Assembly (NCBI GenBank): GCA_947503145.1
Contig: CANNCP010000001.1
Coordinates: 186,001-250,000 of the forward strand
Direction: 5' to 3'
DNA length: 64,000 bases
Origin: an uncultured Roseovarius sp.
GTDB taxonomy: Bacteria > Pseudomonadota > Alphaproteobacteria > Rhodobacterales > Rhodobacteraceae
The notes beneath the pieces were generated by a model, which was not told where the DNA came from, did not search any database, and saw only the letters and a program-made list of their open reading frames with translations. Of the stretch, positions 17,341 to 26,488 are shown in pieces. Position 1 is the first letter of the stretch. The number at the start of each line of letters is the position of its first letter. A program made the translations under genes and the position numbers.

Positions 17341-19391
17341 GCCGGATCTCCGATCTCGATCAGGATATTGCCGCTTGCGTCGCCATGCGCCCGGTCGCCG
17401 GGTTCGATCAGGGTGGTGCAGTCCATTTGCTCGATGATCGCCGGGCCGGTGATCTCGACATCCAGCGGCAGGTGATCGCGCCAGTAGACGGGCGTGTCAT
17501 GCACCGCCCCGTCAAAGCGCACGGCACGGGTGCCGGTCTGCGCCTGCGCGACCGGTGTCCTGCGTCCGGCCGGGTCGATCAGGGTGCTCAGGTCCAGCGG
17601 CGCACGCATCCCGATCACCGAGGTGTTCACATTCACCAGATTGGCGCGAATGCGGTCCAGCTTGACCCGGAAACGGGCGAAATAGGCCGCCTCAAACAGT
17701 GCCTGCAATGTGTCGAGGTCCACGTTCGGTCGATCCAGCGACACGCGCAGCAGGTGGGTTTGGCCAATGAACTGCATGTCGACGCTATAGAGATGGCGTA
17801 TGCCGGTCAGGTTGATGCTCTCCTTGGCGATCATTCGCTCGCCACGGTGGATCTGGGCGTCGAACACATCGTCCAGCGCACCGGGGTCGAGCGTATCCAG
17901 CGGCGTGTTCAGCGTGGTGACGAAATCATGCCGCAGGTCGGCCACGACGCAACCCAGCGCATTGGTGATGCCGGGGCGGCAGGGCACCAGCACACGCGGC
18001 ACGCCCAGCTCGCGCGCCAAGGCGGCGGCATGCAGCGGCCCGGCACCGCCAAAAGCAAACAGCGCAAAGTCGCGCGGGTCCGCCCCGAGCGAGATCGACA
18101 CCATGCGGATCGCGCCGGCCATGCGCGTGTTGGCGACGCGTATGACCGCCTCGGCGGCTTCGGGTACTGACAGCCCGAGCGGGCGGGCCAGCGCCGTCTC
18201 GAATGCTGCCTCGACATCGCCCAGCGCGACACCGCCTGCCACGGCCAGCCTGGCCGGATCGAGCCGCCCGAGCAGCAGGTTGGCGTCGGAAATGGTCGGG
18301 TCAGTGCCGCCTCGCCCGTAGCAGATCGGCCCTGGATCGGACCCCGCGCTGTGCGGACCGACCTGCAGCAGCCCCGCCTCGGTCACGCGCGCGATCGAGC
18401 CGCCGCCCGCGCCCACGGTGCGCACATCGATCATCGGCACGTGGATCGGCATGGCATATTCGATCTCGATCTCGTTGGACACGGTCGGCTCCGCATCGCG
18501 AATCAGTGCCACATCGGTCGAGGTGCCGCCCATGTCGTAGGTGATCAGGTTACTCATCCCCGCCGCACGTCCGGTATAGGCCGCGGCCATCACGCCCGAG
18601 GCCGGGCCGGACATCACCGTTTTCGCTGCCTCCTGCGCTGCCAGCCGGGCCGAGACCATGCCGCCATTGCCGTTCATCACCAGCATGTCATTGCGGTAAC
18701 CGCCCTGCGCCAGATCCGAGGTCAGCCGGTCCAGATAGCGTGCCAGGATCGGCTGGACGCTGGCATTCACCGCTGCCGTCACACCGCGCTCATATTCGCG
18801 CGATTCCGACAGGATGGCGTGGGCCATGGTGATGTGTGCATTGGGCCAGGTATCGCGCAACAGCGCCGCCGCCCGGCGTTCATGCGCGGGGTTGGCGTAG
18901 GCGTGCAGGAAATGCACCACCAGCGATTCGCAGCCCGCCGCCAGCAAGGCATGGCCCGCCGCCAGAACGGCGGCCTCGTCCAGCGGTGTGACCACCTGGC
19001 CACCGGCATCCATCCGCTCGGGTACCTCCAGCCGCAGGTCGCGCGGGATGATGGGCGTGAATTGCCCGGACATGCCGTAGGCCTGTGGACGGGTGCGGCG
19101 GCCCAGTTCCAGCACGTCACGGAAACCCATCGTGGTAATAAGGCCGGTGCGGCTGAGCTTGCGTTCAAGCACGGCGTTGGTCGTGGTGGTGGTGCCATGC
19201 ACGATGAGATCGAGCGCACCGAGGTCGCTACCTGCCTGGCGCAGTGCCTCCATTACGCCGTAAGCCTGATTGTCCGGCGTGCTGGGCACCTTGGCCAGCC
19301 GCACCGCCCCGGTGGCCTGATCGAGTTGCACCAGATCGGTGAACGTACCGCCCACGTCGATCCCGGCCACGAGCCGTGCCTTATGCGTCAA
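17337..19391 (-). CDS. hyuA: Hydantoinase A / oxoprolinase-family ATPase subunit
   Basis: A 684-residue HyuA protein. The nucleotide-binding start VAGIDVGGTFTDLV, HGTTTTTNAVLERK, the ITYDMGGTSTDVALI phosphate loop and LFAFGGAGPLHAAALA motif are all present, as in N-methylhydantoinase A and 5-oxoprolinase. It supplies the ATP-dependent half for HyuB, encoded immediately after it. The frame begins with TTG at 19391; AAGGAA lies seven bases upstream and no ATG precedes the conserved residues, so TTG is taken as start (GTG at residue 8 is the alternative). Confidence 0.9.
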   Translation of the reverse strand: MTHKARLVAGIDVGGTFTDLVQLDQATGAVRLAKVPSTPDNQAYGVMEALRQAGSDLGALDLIVHGTTTTTNAVLERKLSRTGLITTMGFRDVLELGRRTRPQAYGMSGQFTPIIPRDLRLEVPERMDAGGQVVTPLDEAAVLAAGHALLAAGCESLVVHFLHAYANPAHERRAAALLRDTWPNAHITMAHAILSESREYERGVTAAVNASVQPILARYLDRLTSDLAQGGYRNDMLVMNGNGGMVSARLAAQEAAKTVMSGPASGVMAAAYTGRAAGMSNLITYDMGGTSTDVALIRDAEPTVSNEIEIEYAMPIHVPMIDVRTVGAGGGSIARVTEAGLLQVGPHSAGSDPGPICYGRGGTDPTISDANLLLGRLDPARLAVAGGVALGDVEAAFETALARPLGLSVPEAAEAVIRVANTRMAGAIRMVSISLGADPRDFALFAFGGAGPLHAAALARELGVPRVLVPCRPGITNALGCVVADLRHDFVTTLNTPLDTLDPGALDDVFDAQIHRGERMIAKESINLTGIRHLYSVDMQFIGQTHLLRVSLDRPNVDLDTLQALFEAAYFARFRVKLDRIRANLVNVNTSVIGMRAPLDLSTLIDPAGRRTPVAQAQTGTRAVRFDGAVHDTPVYWRDHLPLDVEITGPAIIEQMDCTTLIEPGDRAHGDASGNILIEIGDPA

Positions 19392-19503
19392 TTGCTGTTT
19401 CCTTCGGGCCGTTTGCGCCGAGAGTTGGCGAGAGCCGCGCGAAAGTCAACGCACAGAACAGGCTTGACCTGAATGTGCACCTGCGGCGCGCCGGTTTGGT
19501 TAT

Positions 19504-19553
19504 TGGGGGCTTTGCCCCCAAACCCCCAGAGTATTGTCGGAAAAATGAAAGGG
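19504..19553 (+). repeat. Dispersed element with GC hairpin (forward)
   Basis: TGGGGGC (19504-19510) and GCCCCCA (19514-19520) form a tight hairpin followed by CCCCCAGAGTATT and then GGAAAAATGAAAGG (to about 19553). The second half recurs at other gene ends in this window. It lies in the 208-base spacer between hyuA (-) and the membrane protein (+); no small gene is seen there. Confidence 0.6.
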
Positions 19554-19599
19554 GCTGGTTTTGCCTTGCTTGGTGCGTGCGGACGGGCATCATGGTGTC

Positions 19600-20988
19600 A
19601 TGATACAAGTGGTTCTCATTGGCGTGGCAGTCTGGGGTATGACCGCGGGAGTGGCGCTGGCCCATGCGGCGGAGCAGGGATTCGTCCTGCTGTTGCCGAC
19701 GGATGTCTATATCGTGTCGGGTGTCGCCGCGGTGGCGTTAACGGTACTGGTTCTGGCGCTGGTGCCCGACAGGCTGGCACATCGGGTGTTTTACCCGCTT
19801 GGTTTATGGCGCGCAGGGCGCATCCCGCTGGCTCATGTCACGAGTTGCCTGTCGGCGCTCATTCTGGTCGGTCTGGTTCTGTCCGGGATATACGGCAGCC
19901 GCGATCCGCTGATCAATCCGCTGCCCCTGGCGGTCTGGACCGTTTGGTGGGTCGGTATGGTCACTGTTCAGGGGTTGATCTGGGATCACTGGCGTTGGAC
20001 CAACCCGTGGACCGGCCCGGCGGCCCTGATGGCGGTGCTGACCGGCGGGCGGGCACCGCTGCGCTATCGTGTAGCGCTGGGTCATGCGCCGGGGATCGTC
20101 GGATTTCTGGCTTTTTGCGGATTTTTGCTGGCCGATCCGGCGCCATCCGATCCGGCAAGGCTGGCGAGGATCGTCGGGGGCTATTGGCTGGTCATGTTGG
20201 GTGGTCTGGTGCTGTTCGGCCCGCGCTGGCTGTTGCGGGCCGAGGCGGTGACGATGCTGATGCGCCTTTATGGGCGCATGGCCATGCTGGGCCGGTATCG
20301 CGGACGGCTGGCGCTGGGCCTGCCCGGCTGGCAGATTGCGCGCGGGCCGCGATTGTCGCGGGGGCTGGGCCTGTTTGCGCTGTTGCTGCTTGGTGGCGGT
20401 AGCTTTGACGGGCTGAACGAGACATTCTGGTGGCTGGCAAGGCTAGGCGTCAACCCTCTGGAATTTCCCGGTCGTTCGGCGGTGATCACGCCGACACTGG
20501 CCGGGCTGTTGGCGGCGAATGCGGCGTTGCTGGCGGTCTTTGCGCTCTGCACCTGGGGTGGGGTGCGAATTGCGGGGGGTGGTGCGCCTCTGAACACTGC
20601 GCTGCGTGCCTTTGCCCCTGCGATCCTGCCGATCGCGCTGGGCTATCACATCGCGCATTACCTGGTTTCGTTTCTGGTGGACGGGCAATATGTGCTGGCG
20701 CTGCTCAGCGACCCGTTGGGGCGCGGCTGGGATATTCTGGGGCTAGGCGCACATAGCGTCAGCACCGGATTTCTCAATACTGCCGCGATGGTCAAGGTGA
20801 TCTGGCTGACCCAGGCGGGTGCCGTGGTGATCGGTCATGTGATCGCGATATTGCTGGCGCATGTGCTGGCCTTGCGCCTCTATGGACATAGCAGGCGGGC
20901 GGTGCTGAGCCAGCTGCCATTGGCCGCATTCATGGTCGCTTATACCTGTTTCGGCCTTTGGCTGTTGGCAAGCCCGCGCGGGATATGA
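19600..20988 (+). CDS. Polytopic membrane protein of unknown function
   Basis: A 462-residue protein with roughly ten to twelve hydrophobic spans and a possible signal-anchor. The C-terminal pattern GYHIAHYLVSFLVDGQY, LLSDPLGRGWDILG and LALRLYGHSRRAVLSQLP, with a central GGGSFDGLNETFWW, resembles in my memory a family of actinobacterial membrane proteins often labelled fenitrothion hydrolase, a name with little support. The paired His in HIAHYL suggests possible metal or haem binding. The ATG at 19600 follows a weak Shine-Dalgarno. It stands upstream of a solute-binding protein gene by 87 bases, without an obvious functional link. Confidence 0.75.
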   Translation: MIQVVLIGVAVWGMTAGVALAHAAEQGFVLLLPTDVYIVSGVAAVALTVLVLALVPDRLAHRVFYPLGLWRAGRIPLAHVTSCLSALILVGLVLSGIYGSRDPLINPLPLAVWTVWWVGMVTVQGLIWDHWRWTNPWTGPAALMAVLTGGRAPLRYRVALGHAPGIVGFLAFCGFLLADPAPSDPARLARIVGGYWLVMLGGLVLFGPRWLLRAEAVTMLMRLYGRMAMLGRYRGRLALGLPGWQIARGPRLSRGLGLFALLLLGGGSFDGLNETFWWLARLGVNPLEFPGRSAVITPTLAGLLAANAALLAVFALCTWGGVRIAGGGAPLNTALRAFAPAILPIALGYHIAHYLVSFLVDGQYVLALLSDPLGRGWDILGLGAHSVSTGFLNTAAMVKVIWLTQAGAVVIGHVIAILLAHVLALRLYGHSRRAVLSQLPLAAFMVAYTCFGLWLLASPRGI

Positions 20989-21075
20989 CGCGTAAATCAC
21001 TGGACAAGTGTGGATTTGCTTCGCAGGATCGTCACCAAAGGCGGCATCAGCCCGCCACAACACGGGAGAGAGACC

Positions 21076-22368
21076 ATGACCAGCAAGCCGAAATCGAAAC
21101 AGAGCCTGACGCGCCGCGGTGCCCTCAAGACGCTGGCGGTGGGTGCCGGGGCGGCGAGCCTGCCACTCTGGGCGCGCTACACTCATGCGCAGACCGCCGA
21201 GCCGATCAGGATCGGGTTCCAGATCCACCGCACCGGCATCGGTGCTGCTTATGGTCGCTGGTACGGGCGCACCACGGATGCGGCGGTCAAGCTGATCAAC
21301 GATGGCGGCGGCATCAATGGTCGCCCCATTGAGATCATCGCCGAGGATGACGGCACCGATCCCAAGCGCGGCGCCGAAGTGGTCGAGAAATTCGCCAATC
21401 AGCACAAGTGCGACATCGCCTACGGCACGCTGTTTTCCCATGTGGTCATCGGTTCCGCCCCCCGGGCAGGTGAGCTGAAACTGCCCTATTTCGTGGCCTC
21501 CGAAGGGCATCACGTGGCCAGCGGCATGCTGAACCGCTATACTCTGCAACCGGGTATTACCGACGTAAAAAGCCAGGTTCAGGCGATGGCGCCCTATATC
21601 ACCAACACGCTGGGCAAGAAGGTCACGATGATCTACCCGGACTATGGCTTTGGCTATGATCACCGCGACAATCTGCCAGCTGCGATTGCAGCCCAGGGCG
21701 GCGAGGTGATCGCACAGATCGCGATTCCGCCGACGGAGACGTCGTTTACCAAGTATTTCCCCAAGATCCCGCGCGAGACGGAGGTGCTATATCACGTCAT
21801 GGTGGGCCCCGCCGTGCTGACTTTCGTCAAGGAGTTGGGCGAATTCTTTGGCCCCAGCGCCCCGCCGCTCTTTGGCTTTATCGACAGTCTGGAGGCGGTC
21901 GACATTGCCAGCCCCGGTCTGGAATTCCTCGAAGGCACATTTTTCTGGGAGGGCATGCCGCGCTATGCCCAGGAAGATCAGACCGAATACGACAAGCTCT
22001 ACCGCGAGGCGGTCGGTGTCGATGCCAATGGCGCGTCGGTCAGCGATGCGTCGGATATTTCCACCTACGCCCACATGTTCGGCTGCTGGGAAACGCTGCA
22101 TGTGATCAAGGCGGGGATGGAGGCGGCAGGATATTCCGGGCCGGCGGACCGCGCCGCGCTGATCGAGGCGGTCGAGGCGATGACCGACATGCCCGAGGGG
22201 CGCGCGCATCCGCAGGGGGCAAAGCTGTTCAACGGCAAGACGCACCAGGTGTTCGGGCACCAGTATATCTCGAAGGTCGAAGACGGGAAGCTCAGGCGGG
22301 TGCATACCACGTCGATCGAGGACACGCTGTATCCCGATGAAGTGGATTACACGACGCAGTCGTTCTGA
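21076..22368 (+). CDS. Tat-exported branched-chain-type ABC solute-binding protein
   Basis: A 430-residue periplasmic-binding protein of the type-1 (LivJ/AmiC/UrtA-like) fold. The N-terminus has a twin-arginine motif (LTRRGALKTLAVGAG) and an Ala-rich h-region ending near HAQT, so export folded through Tat is likely. The mature protein starts PIRIGFQIHRTG and includes VKLINDGGGINGRPIEI and IYPDYGFGYDH, typical of branched-chain amino-acid, urea or amide binding proteins. The ATG at 21076 has GGGAGAGA upstream. No permease or ATPase genes adjoin it; LivG/LivF-like genes lie 40 kb away, and a link is only a guess. Confidence 0.87.
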   Translation: MTSKPKSKQSLTRRGALKTLAVGAGAASLPLWARYTHAQTAEPIRIGFQIHRTGIGAAYGRWYGRTTDAAVKLINDGGGINGRPIEIIAEDDGTDPKRGAEVVEKFANQHKCDIAYGTLFSHVVIGSAPRAGELKLPYFVASEGHHVASGMLNRYTLQPGITDVKSQVQAMAPYITNTLGKKVTMIYPDYGFGYDHRDNLPAAIAAQGGEVIAQIAIPPTETSFTKYFPKIPRETEVLYHVMVGPAVLTFVKELGEFFGPSAPPLFGFIDSLEAVDIASPGLEFLEGTFFWEGMPRYAQEDQTEYDKLYREAVGVDANGASVSDASDISTYAHMFGCWETLHVIKAGMEAAGYSGPADRAALIEAVEAMTDMPEGRAHPQGAKLFNGKTHQVFGHQYISKVEDGKLRRVHTTSIEDTLYPDEVDYTTQSF

Positions 22369-22393
22369 GCTGGTCATTATTCTGGATGATGGG

Positions 22394-22422
22394 CCGGTCC
22401 GCAGATTTGCGGGCCGGTTTTT
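22394..22422 (+). terminator. Intrinsic terminator after the solute-binding protein
   Basis: CCGGTCCGC (22394-22402) pairs with GCGGGCCGG (22409-22417) around a six-base loop, with one U-G pair, and five T residues follow (22418-22422). It lies 26 bases past the stop at 22368. Confidence 0.88.
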
Positions 22423-22455
22423 CTGTTCTGGGGCGAAGTGTGGTGTTTCCACAAA

Positions 22456-22517
22456 GGGCAGCGCCCGGCCGCGGGTGGGTGCGAAGCGCCCGCCCATGGG
22501 GGCGGTCGGCGCTGCCC
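22456..22517. repeat. GC-rich inverted repeat
   Basis: GGGCAGCGCC (22456-22465) and GGCGCTGCCC (22508-22517) are perfect 10-base arms around a 42-base interior that has its own GGGTGGG/CCCGCCC pairing. There is no T-tract. It sits between the terminator and the decayed PIN gene and looks like an intergenic palindromic element. Confidence 0.55.
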
Positions 22518-22563
22518 GGCGGTGCCGGGCTGAACCTCCGACCAAAACACGAGCAAGCTTGTC

Positions 22564-22915
22564 TTAGAATCCTGAAATCAATCGCGCAGCTTTTTCTGGC
22601 GGTATTATAGTCGCTTCTGGGAAGAGTGGTGACTTCTCAAGCTTTGTAAAATTCTTGTCGCTGGTGACAAAATTTGTCTCTTTGCATTATCGTGCGCCCA
22701 GTACATCAGAACATCACACTTTCGATTGCGCCGTAATCAGTCAAGAAGCTGCCACCGGGCCGCCTTTCTGACGCGCTCTGCGCAACATAGGCGACGTTGG
22801 CGGTACCGTTTTTGTGTGCGTCTGCCAGTTTCCTTATTGAGGACGCTTCTGGCTCGCCTTTATCTAGCGCGATGATGCAGTTTGTATCCAATGTGAATGA
22901 CGGTCCTTGCTTCAA
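22564..22915 (-). pseudogene. Decayed PIN-domain gene
   Basis: The first frame begins at TTG 22915, overlapping the pncB stop, with GGAGG six bases upstream, and reads FTLDTNCIIALDKGEP (the PIN opening with its first metal-binding Asp), then a QSASERRPGGSF segment, stopping at 22706. Two other frames carry the rest: one reads KCDVLMYWAHDNAKR around 22670-22715, and a third reads NFVTSDKNFTKLEKSP and ends at 22564. Order and content fit the N- and C-termini of one PIN-domain protein (toxin-like RNase fold) with frameshifts and a lost middle. No antitoxin gene is adjacent. I infer a pseudogene; sequencing error alone would not explain the short middle. Confidence 0.7.
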
Positions 22916-24204
22916 ACCACAACCTCCAACGCTTCCTGATCCCCCACGCCAAACACCCGCTTGTAGCGCGCGATCTCGGCCTCCGGTCCCATCGCCTTGC
23001 GCGGGTTGTCCGACAGCTTGACCGTGGGCCGCCCGTTGGCCGACACCGCCTTGCACACCAGTGAAAACGGCGTCAGGGCGTCATCCGGCGTCAGTCCGCG
23101 GAAATCGTTGGTCAGCAAGGTCCCCCAGCCGAACGACACCCGTGCGCGACCTGCGAATTGCGCCTGTAGCTGCACGATCTTCTCCACGTCCAGCCCGTCG
23201 GAGAAGATGATCAGCTTCTCGGTCGGGTCCTCGCCGCGTGATTTCCACCAGTTGATGGCCATCTCGGCGCCTGTCGCCGGATCGCCGCTGTCGATGCGGA
23301 TACCGGTCCAGCCGGCCAGCCAGTCGGGCGCATCGCGCAGGAAGCCTTCGGTGCCGTAGGTGTCGGGCAGGATGATGCGCAGATTGCCCTCGTGTTCCTC
23401 GTGCCAGTCGCTCAGCACGTCATAGGGGGCATCGGCCAGTTCTTCGTCAGTATTGGCCAGCGCGGCATAGATCATCGGCAGCTCGTGCGCGTTGGTGCCG
23501 ATCGCCTCGACTTCGCGGTTCTTGGCGATAAAGCAGTTCGAGGTGCCGACGAACTTGTCACCCAGCCCCTCCATCATCGCCTGCACGCACCAGTCCTGCC
23601 AGAGAAAGCTGTGCCGCCGCCGCGTTCCGAAATCCGCGACGAACAGATCGGGCACGTCGCGCAGCCGCTCGACCTTTTCCCATAGCTTGGTCATCGCGCG
23701 GGCATAGAGCACCTTGAGCTCGAACCGGCCCATGCCGTTCAGCACCGCGCGGCTGCGCAGCTCCATCAGCACTGCCAGTGCGGGCACCTCCCACAGCATC
23801 GCTTCGGGCCATGTCCCCTCAAACGTCAGCTCATACTGATCGCCGACACGTTCCAGGTGATAGGGCGGCAGGCGCATCGTCTCGAACCATTCCATGAACT
23901 CGGGCGTGAACATCTGCCGCTTGCCGTAGAACATGTTCCCGCGCAGCCATGTGCTCTCGCCGCGACTGAGGCTAAGCGAGCGGATATGGTCGAGCTGCTC
24001 GCGCAATTCGCCCTCGTCCACCAGATCAGCCAGCGGGATATGCGTGGACCGGTTGATCAAGCTGAACGTCACCTGCGTGTCCGGCCGGTTGCGGAATACC
24101 GACTGGCACATCAGAAGCTTGTAGAAATCCGTGTCGATCAGGGACCGGACGATCGGGTCGATCTTCCATTTGTGATTGTGGACACGGGTGGCGATATCGA
24201 CCAT
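22912..24204 (-). CDS. pncB: Nicotinate phosphoribosyltransferase
   Basis: A 430-residue enzyme that converts nicotinate plus PRPP to nicotinate mononucleotide in NAD salvage, with ATP-driven self-phosphorylation. Visible family features are SLIDTDFYKLLM near the start, FGTRRRHSF, and GTNAHELPM with the His that is phosphorylated in the Salmonella enzyme, then RIDSGDP and FSDGLDVEKI in the phosphoribosyl site. The start at 24204 has GGAGG seven bases upstream; the frame extending to 24399 is not protein-like. It is divergent from the flavoprotein gene at 24335. Confidence 0.95.
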   Translation of the reverse strand: MVDIATRVHNHKWKIDPIVRSLIDTDFYKLLMCQSVFRNRPDTQVTFSLINRSTHIPLADLVDEGELREQLDHIRSLSLSRGESTWLRGNMFYGKRQMFTPEFMEWFETMRLPPYHLERVGDQYELTFEGTWPEAMLWEVPALAVLMELRSRAVLNGMGRFELKVLYARAMTKLWEKVERLRDVPDLFVADFGTRRRHSFLWQDWCVQAMMEGLGDKFVGTSNCFIAKNREVEAIGTNAHELPMIYAALANTDEELADAPYDVLSDWHEEHEGNLRIILPDTYGTEGFLRDAPDWLAGWTGIRIDSGDPATGAEMAINWWKSRGEDPTEKLIIFSDGLDVEKIVQLQAQFAGRARVSFGWGTLLTNDFRGLTPDDALTPFSLVCKAVSANGRPTVKLSDNPRKAMGPEAEIARYKRVFGVGDQEALEVVV

Positions 24205-24334
24205 TGCAGGGCCTCCGGCTGGGTACCGGGTGGTTAAAGCAGGGGGCGTGGGGGCTGGCAAGGGGCCGCGCGGGTCTGGGCAGGCAGTGCAGGTTGTGTA
24301 AAGTGGCCGCAACCAGATCAGCCAAAGGCCCAAC

Positions 24335-26395
24335 ATGCGCAATCCGATCCACGATATCCTGTTCGAACCTGTCAGGCTCGGACCCGTCACCGCACCCAAT
24401 CGGTTCTACCAGGTCCCCCATTGCACGGGCATGGGCCACCGCTATCCGCAGAGTGAGGCCGCGCATCGCGGGGTCAAGGCGGCCGGCGGCTGGGGTGTCG
24501 TGTCGACGCAGGAAACCGAGATTCACCCAACCTCGGACATTACGCCCGCCAACGAGGCGCGCCTGTGGGACGACCGCGATATTCCTGCGCTGCGGCTGGT
24601 GACGGATGCAGTGCACGAACATGGCAGCCTGGCCGCGATCCAATTGGTCCATAACGGGCTGCATTCGGCGAACCGGTATTCGCGCCGCATTCCGCTGGCC
24701 CCGTCCGACGCACCGGTGGACAGCGACGACCCGGTAAACGCGCGCATGATGGACAAGGCCGATATCAGGGCATTCCGTCGCTGGCACGTAGATGCCGCCC
24801 GCCGGAGCAAGGCAGCCGGGTTCGACATCGTCTATGTCTATGCGGGCCATGATATGACCCTCCTGCAGCATTTCCTGCTACAGCGGCACAATCACCGGAC
24901 CGACGAATACGGTGGGTCGTTGCAGAACCGCTTGCGTCTGTTCCGCGAGGTGATCGCGGATACGCGCGACGCGGTGGGTGATACCTGCGCCATCGCCGTG
25001 CGCTTTGCCGTCGAAGAGCTGCTGGGCCCCGAGGGTATCCGCCACGATGTCGAGGCGCGCGAGGTGATCGAGGCGCTGGCAGAGGAGCCGGATCTCTGGG
25101 ACGTCAACATGTCGGACTGGTCGAACGACAGCCAGACCTCCCGCTTTGCCAAGGAAGGGTATCAGGAACCCTATACCGAATTCGTCAAATCCGTCACGAC
25201 CAGGCCGGTGGTCGGTGTCGGTCGCTACACCTCGTCCGATACGATGGTTCGGCTGGTCAGACAGGGCAAGCTGGACATGATCGGTGCGGCGCGGCCCTCT
25301 ATCGCCGATCCCTACCTGCCCAGAAAGATCGACGAAGGCAGGCTGGAGGAAATCCGCGAATGCATCGGCTGCAATATCTGCGTTTCGGGCGACAATACCA
25401 GTGTGCCGTTCCGCTGCACCCAGAATCCGACGGCGGGCGAGGAATGGCGGCGCGGCTGGCATCCCGAGATCATCACCCAGCCCAATAGGACCGAAGCGTA
25501 TCTGGTGATCGGCGGCGGTCCTGCCGGGCTTGAGGCGGCGCGCACACTGGTCAAGGCGGGTAATGATGTCATCGTCGCCGAAGCAAGCGACCGCTGGGGC
25601 GGGCGCGTCACGATTGAGAGCCAGCTACCCGGCCTTGCTGAATGGGCGCGGGTGCGCGACTGGCGTATGTGGCAGTTGAGACAGGTGCAAAATGCCGAGC
25701 TTTACCTGAACAGCCCGCTGAGTGCTACGGATGTGCTGGAGTACGGGACTGCCAATGTGGCGATCGCCACAGGGTCCTGCTGGCGCGGTGACGGGGCCGG
25801 GCGGACGCATCGCCGACCGCTGGCCTTTCTGCAATCGGGTCATGTGCTGACGCCGGATAACGCCATGCAGGGCGGGCTGGAACAGGACGTGGCGACGGGG
25901 CCGATTGTCATTTTCGATGATGACCTGTTCTATCTCGGCAGCGCGCTGGCCGAAGTGGCGGCAGCCACCGGGCGCAGGGTGGTTTTCGTGACCCCGGCGC
26001 CCATCGTAGCACCCTGGTCCAAATTCACGCTGGAACAGCATCGTATCCAAAAGCGCCTCATGGACCTTGATGTGGAGATCGTGCCGAACAGCAAACTCGC
26101 CGGCATGGACGCCACCAGCCTGACACTCGAATGTGTCTATTCCGGCAGAACACGACAGATCGACTGCGGCACGCTTGTCCCGGTGACTGCGCGCCTGCCC
26201 AATGATCAGCTCTGGACCGATCTTGGCGCGCGGCAGGCCGACTGGCAGGATGCGGGTCTGCGCAAGGTCACGCGGATCGGCGATTGTTACGCCCCCGGCC
26301 TGATCGCGGCGGCGGTCCATGCGGGGCATGAATACGCGCGCGAGGCGATGGGCATGGATACCGTCCTGCGCGAGGATATGAATGGTAATGTTTGA
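24335..26395 (+). CDS. Trimethylamine dehydrogenase-family flavoprotein, substrate unknown
   Basis: A 686-residue FMN/[4Fe-4S]/ADP-binding oxidoreductase close to trimethylamine dehydrogenase (TMADH). NRFYQVPHC places Cys30 where TMADH has its 6-S-cysteinyl FMN; ECIGCNICVS and a later FRCTQN supply the cluster Cys; GGGPAGLEAAR begins the dinucleotide domain. Of the aromatic bowl that binds trimethylammonium, the Trp before SRF is kept (W-x6-SRF), but the Tyr60 position is Glu (STQETEIHP) and the Trp355 position is Asp. That pattern resembles what I recall for histamine dehydrogenase (Gln, Trp, Asp), so another amine substrate is likely. No ETF genes are adjacent. Confidence 0.85.
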   Translation: MRNPIHDILFEPVRLGPVTAPNRFYQVPHCTGMGHRYPQSEAAHRGVKAAGGWGVVSTQETEIHPTSDITPANEARLWDDRDIPALRLVTDAVHEHGSLAAIQLVHNGLHSANRYSRRIPLAPSDAPVDSDDPVNARMMDKADIRAFRRWHVDAARRSKAAGFDIVYVYAGHDMTLLQHFLLQRHNHRTDEYGGSLQNRLRLFREVIADTRDAVGDTCAIAVRFAVEELLGPEGIRHDVEAREVIEALAEEPDLWDVNMSDWSNDSQTSRFAKEGYQEPYTEFVKSVTTRPVVGVGRYTSSDTMVRLVRQGKLDMIGAARPSIADPYLPRKIDEGRLEEIRECIGCNICVSGDNTSVPFRCTQNPTAGEEWRRGWHPEIITQPNRTEAYLVIGGGPAGLEAARTLVKAGNDVIVAEASDRWGGRVTIESQLPGLAEWARVRDWRMWQLRQVQNAELYLNSPLSATDVLEYGTANVAIATGSCWRGDGAGRTHRRPLAFLQSGHVLTPDNAMQGGLEQDVATGPIVIFDDDLFYLGSALAEVAAATGRRVVFVTPAPIVAPWSKFTLEQHRIQKRLMDLDVEIVPNSKLAGMDATSLTLECVYSGRTRQIDCGTLVPVTARLPNDQLWTDLGARQADWQDAGLRKVTRIGDCYAPGLIAAAVHAGHEYAREAMGMDTVLREDMNGNV

Positions 26396-26488
26396 GTGGA
26401 TGAAGCCCGCACCCCTTTCCCCATCTCACGCCCACGCCTTGTCCGTTATCGCCCTCAACGTTGTTGATCTGGCCGGTTTGGCGTGCAG

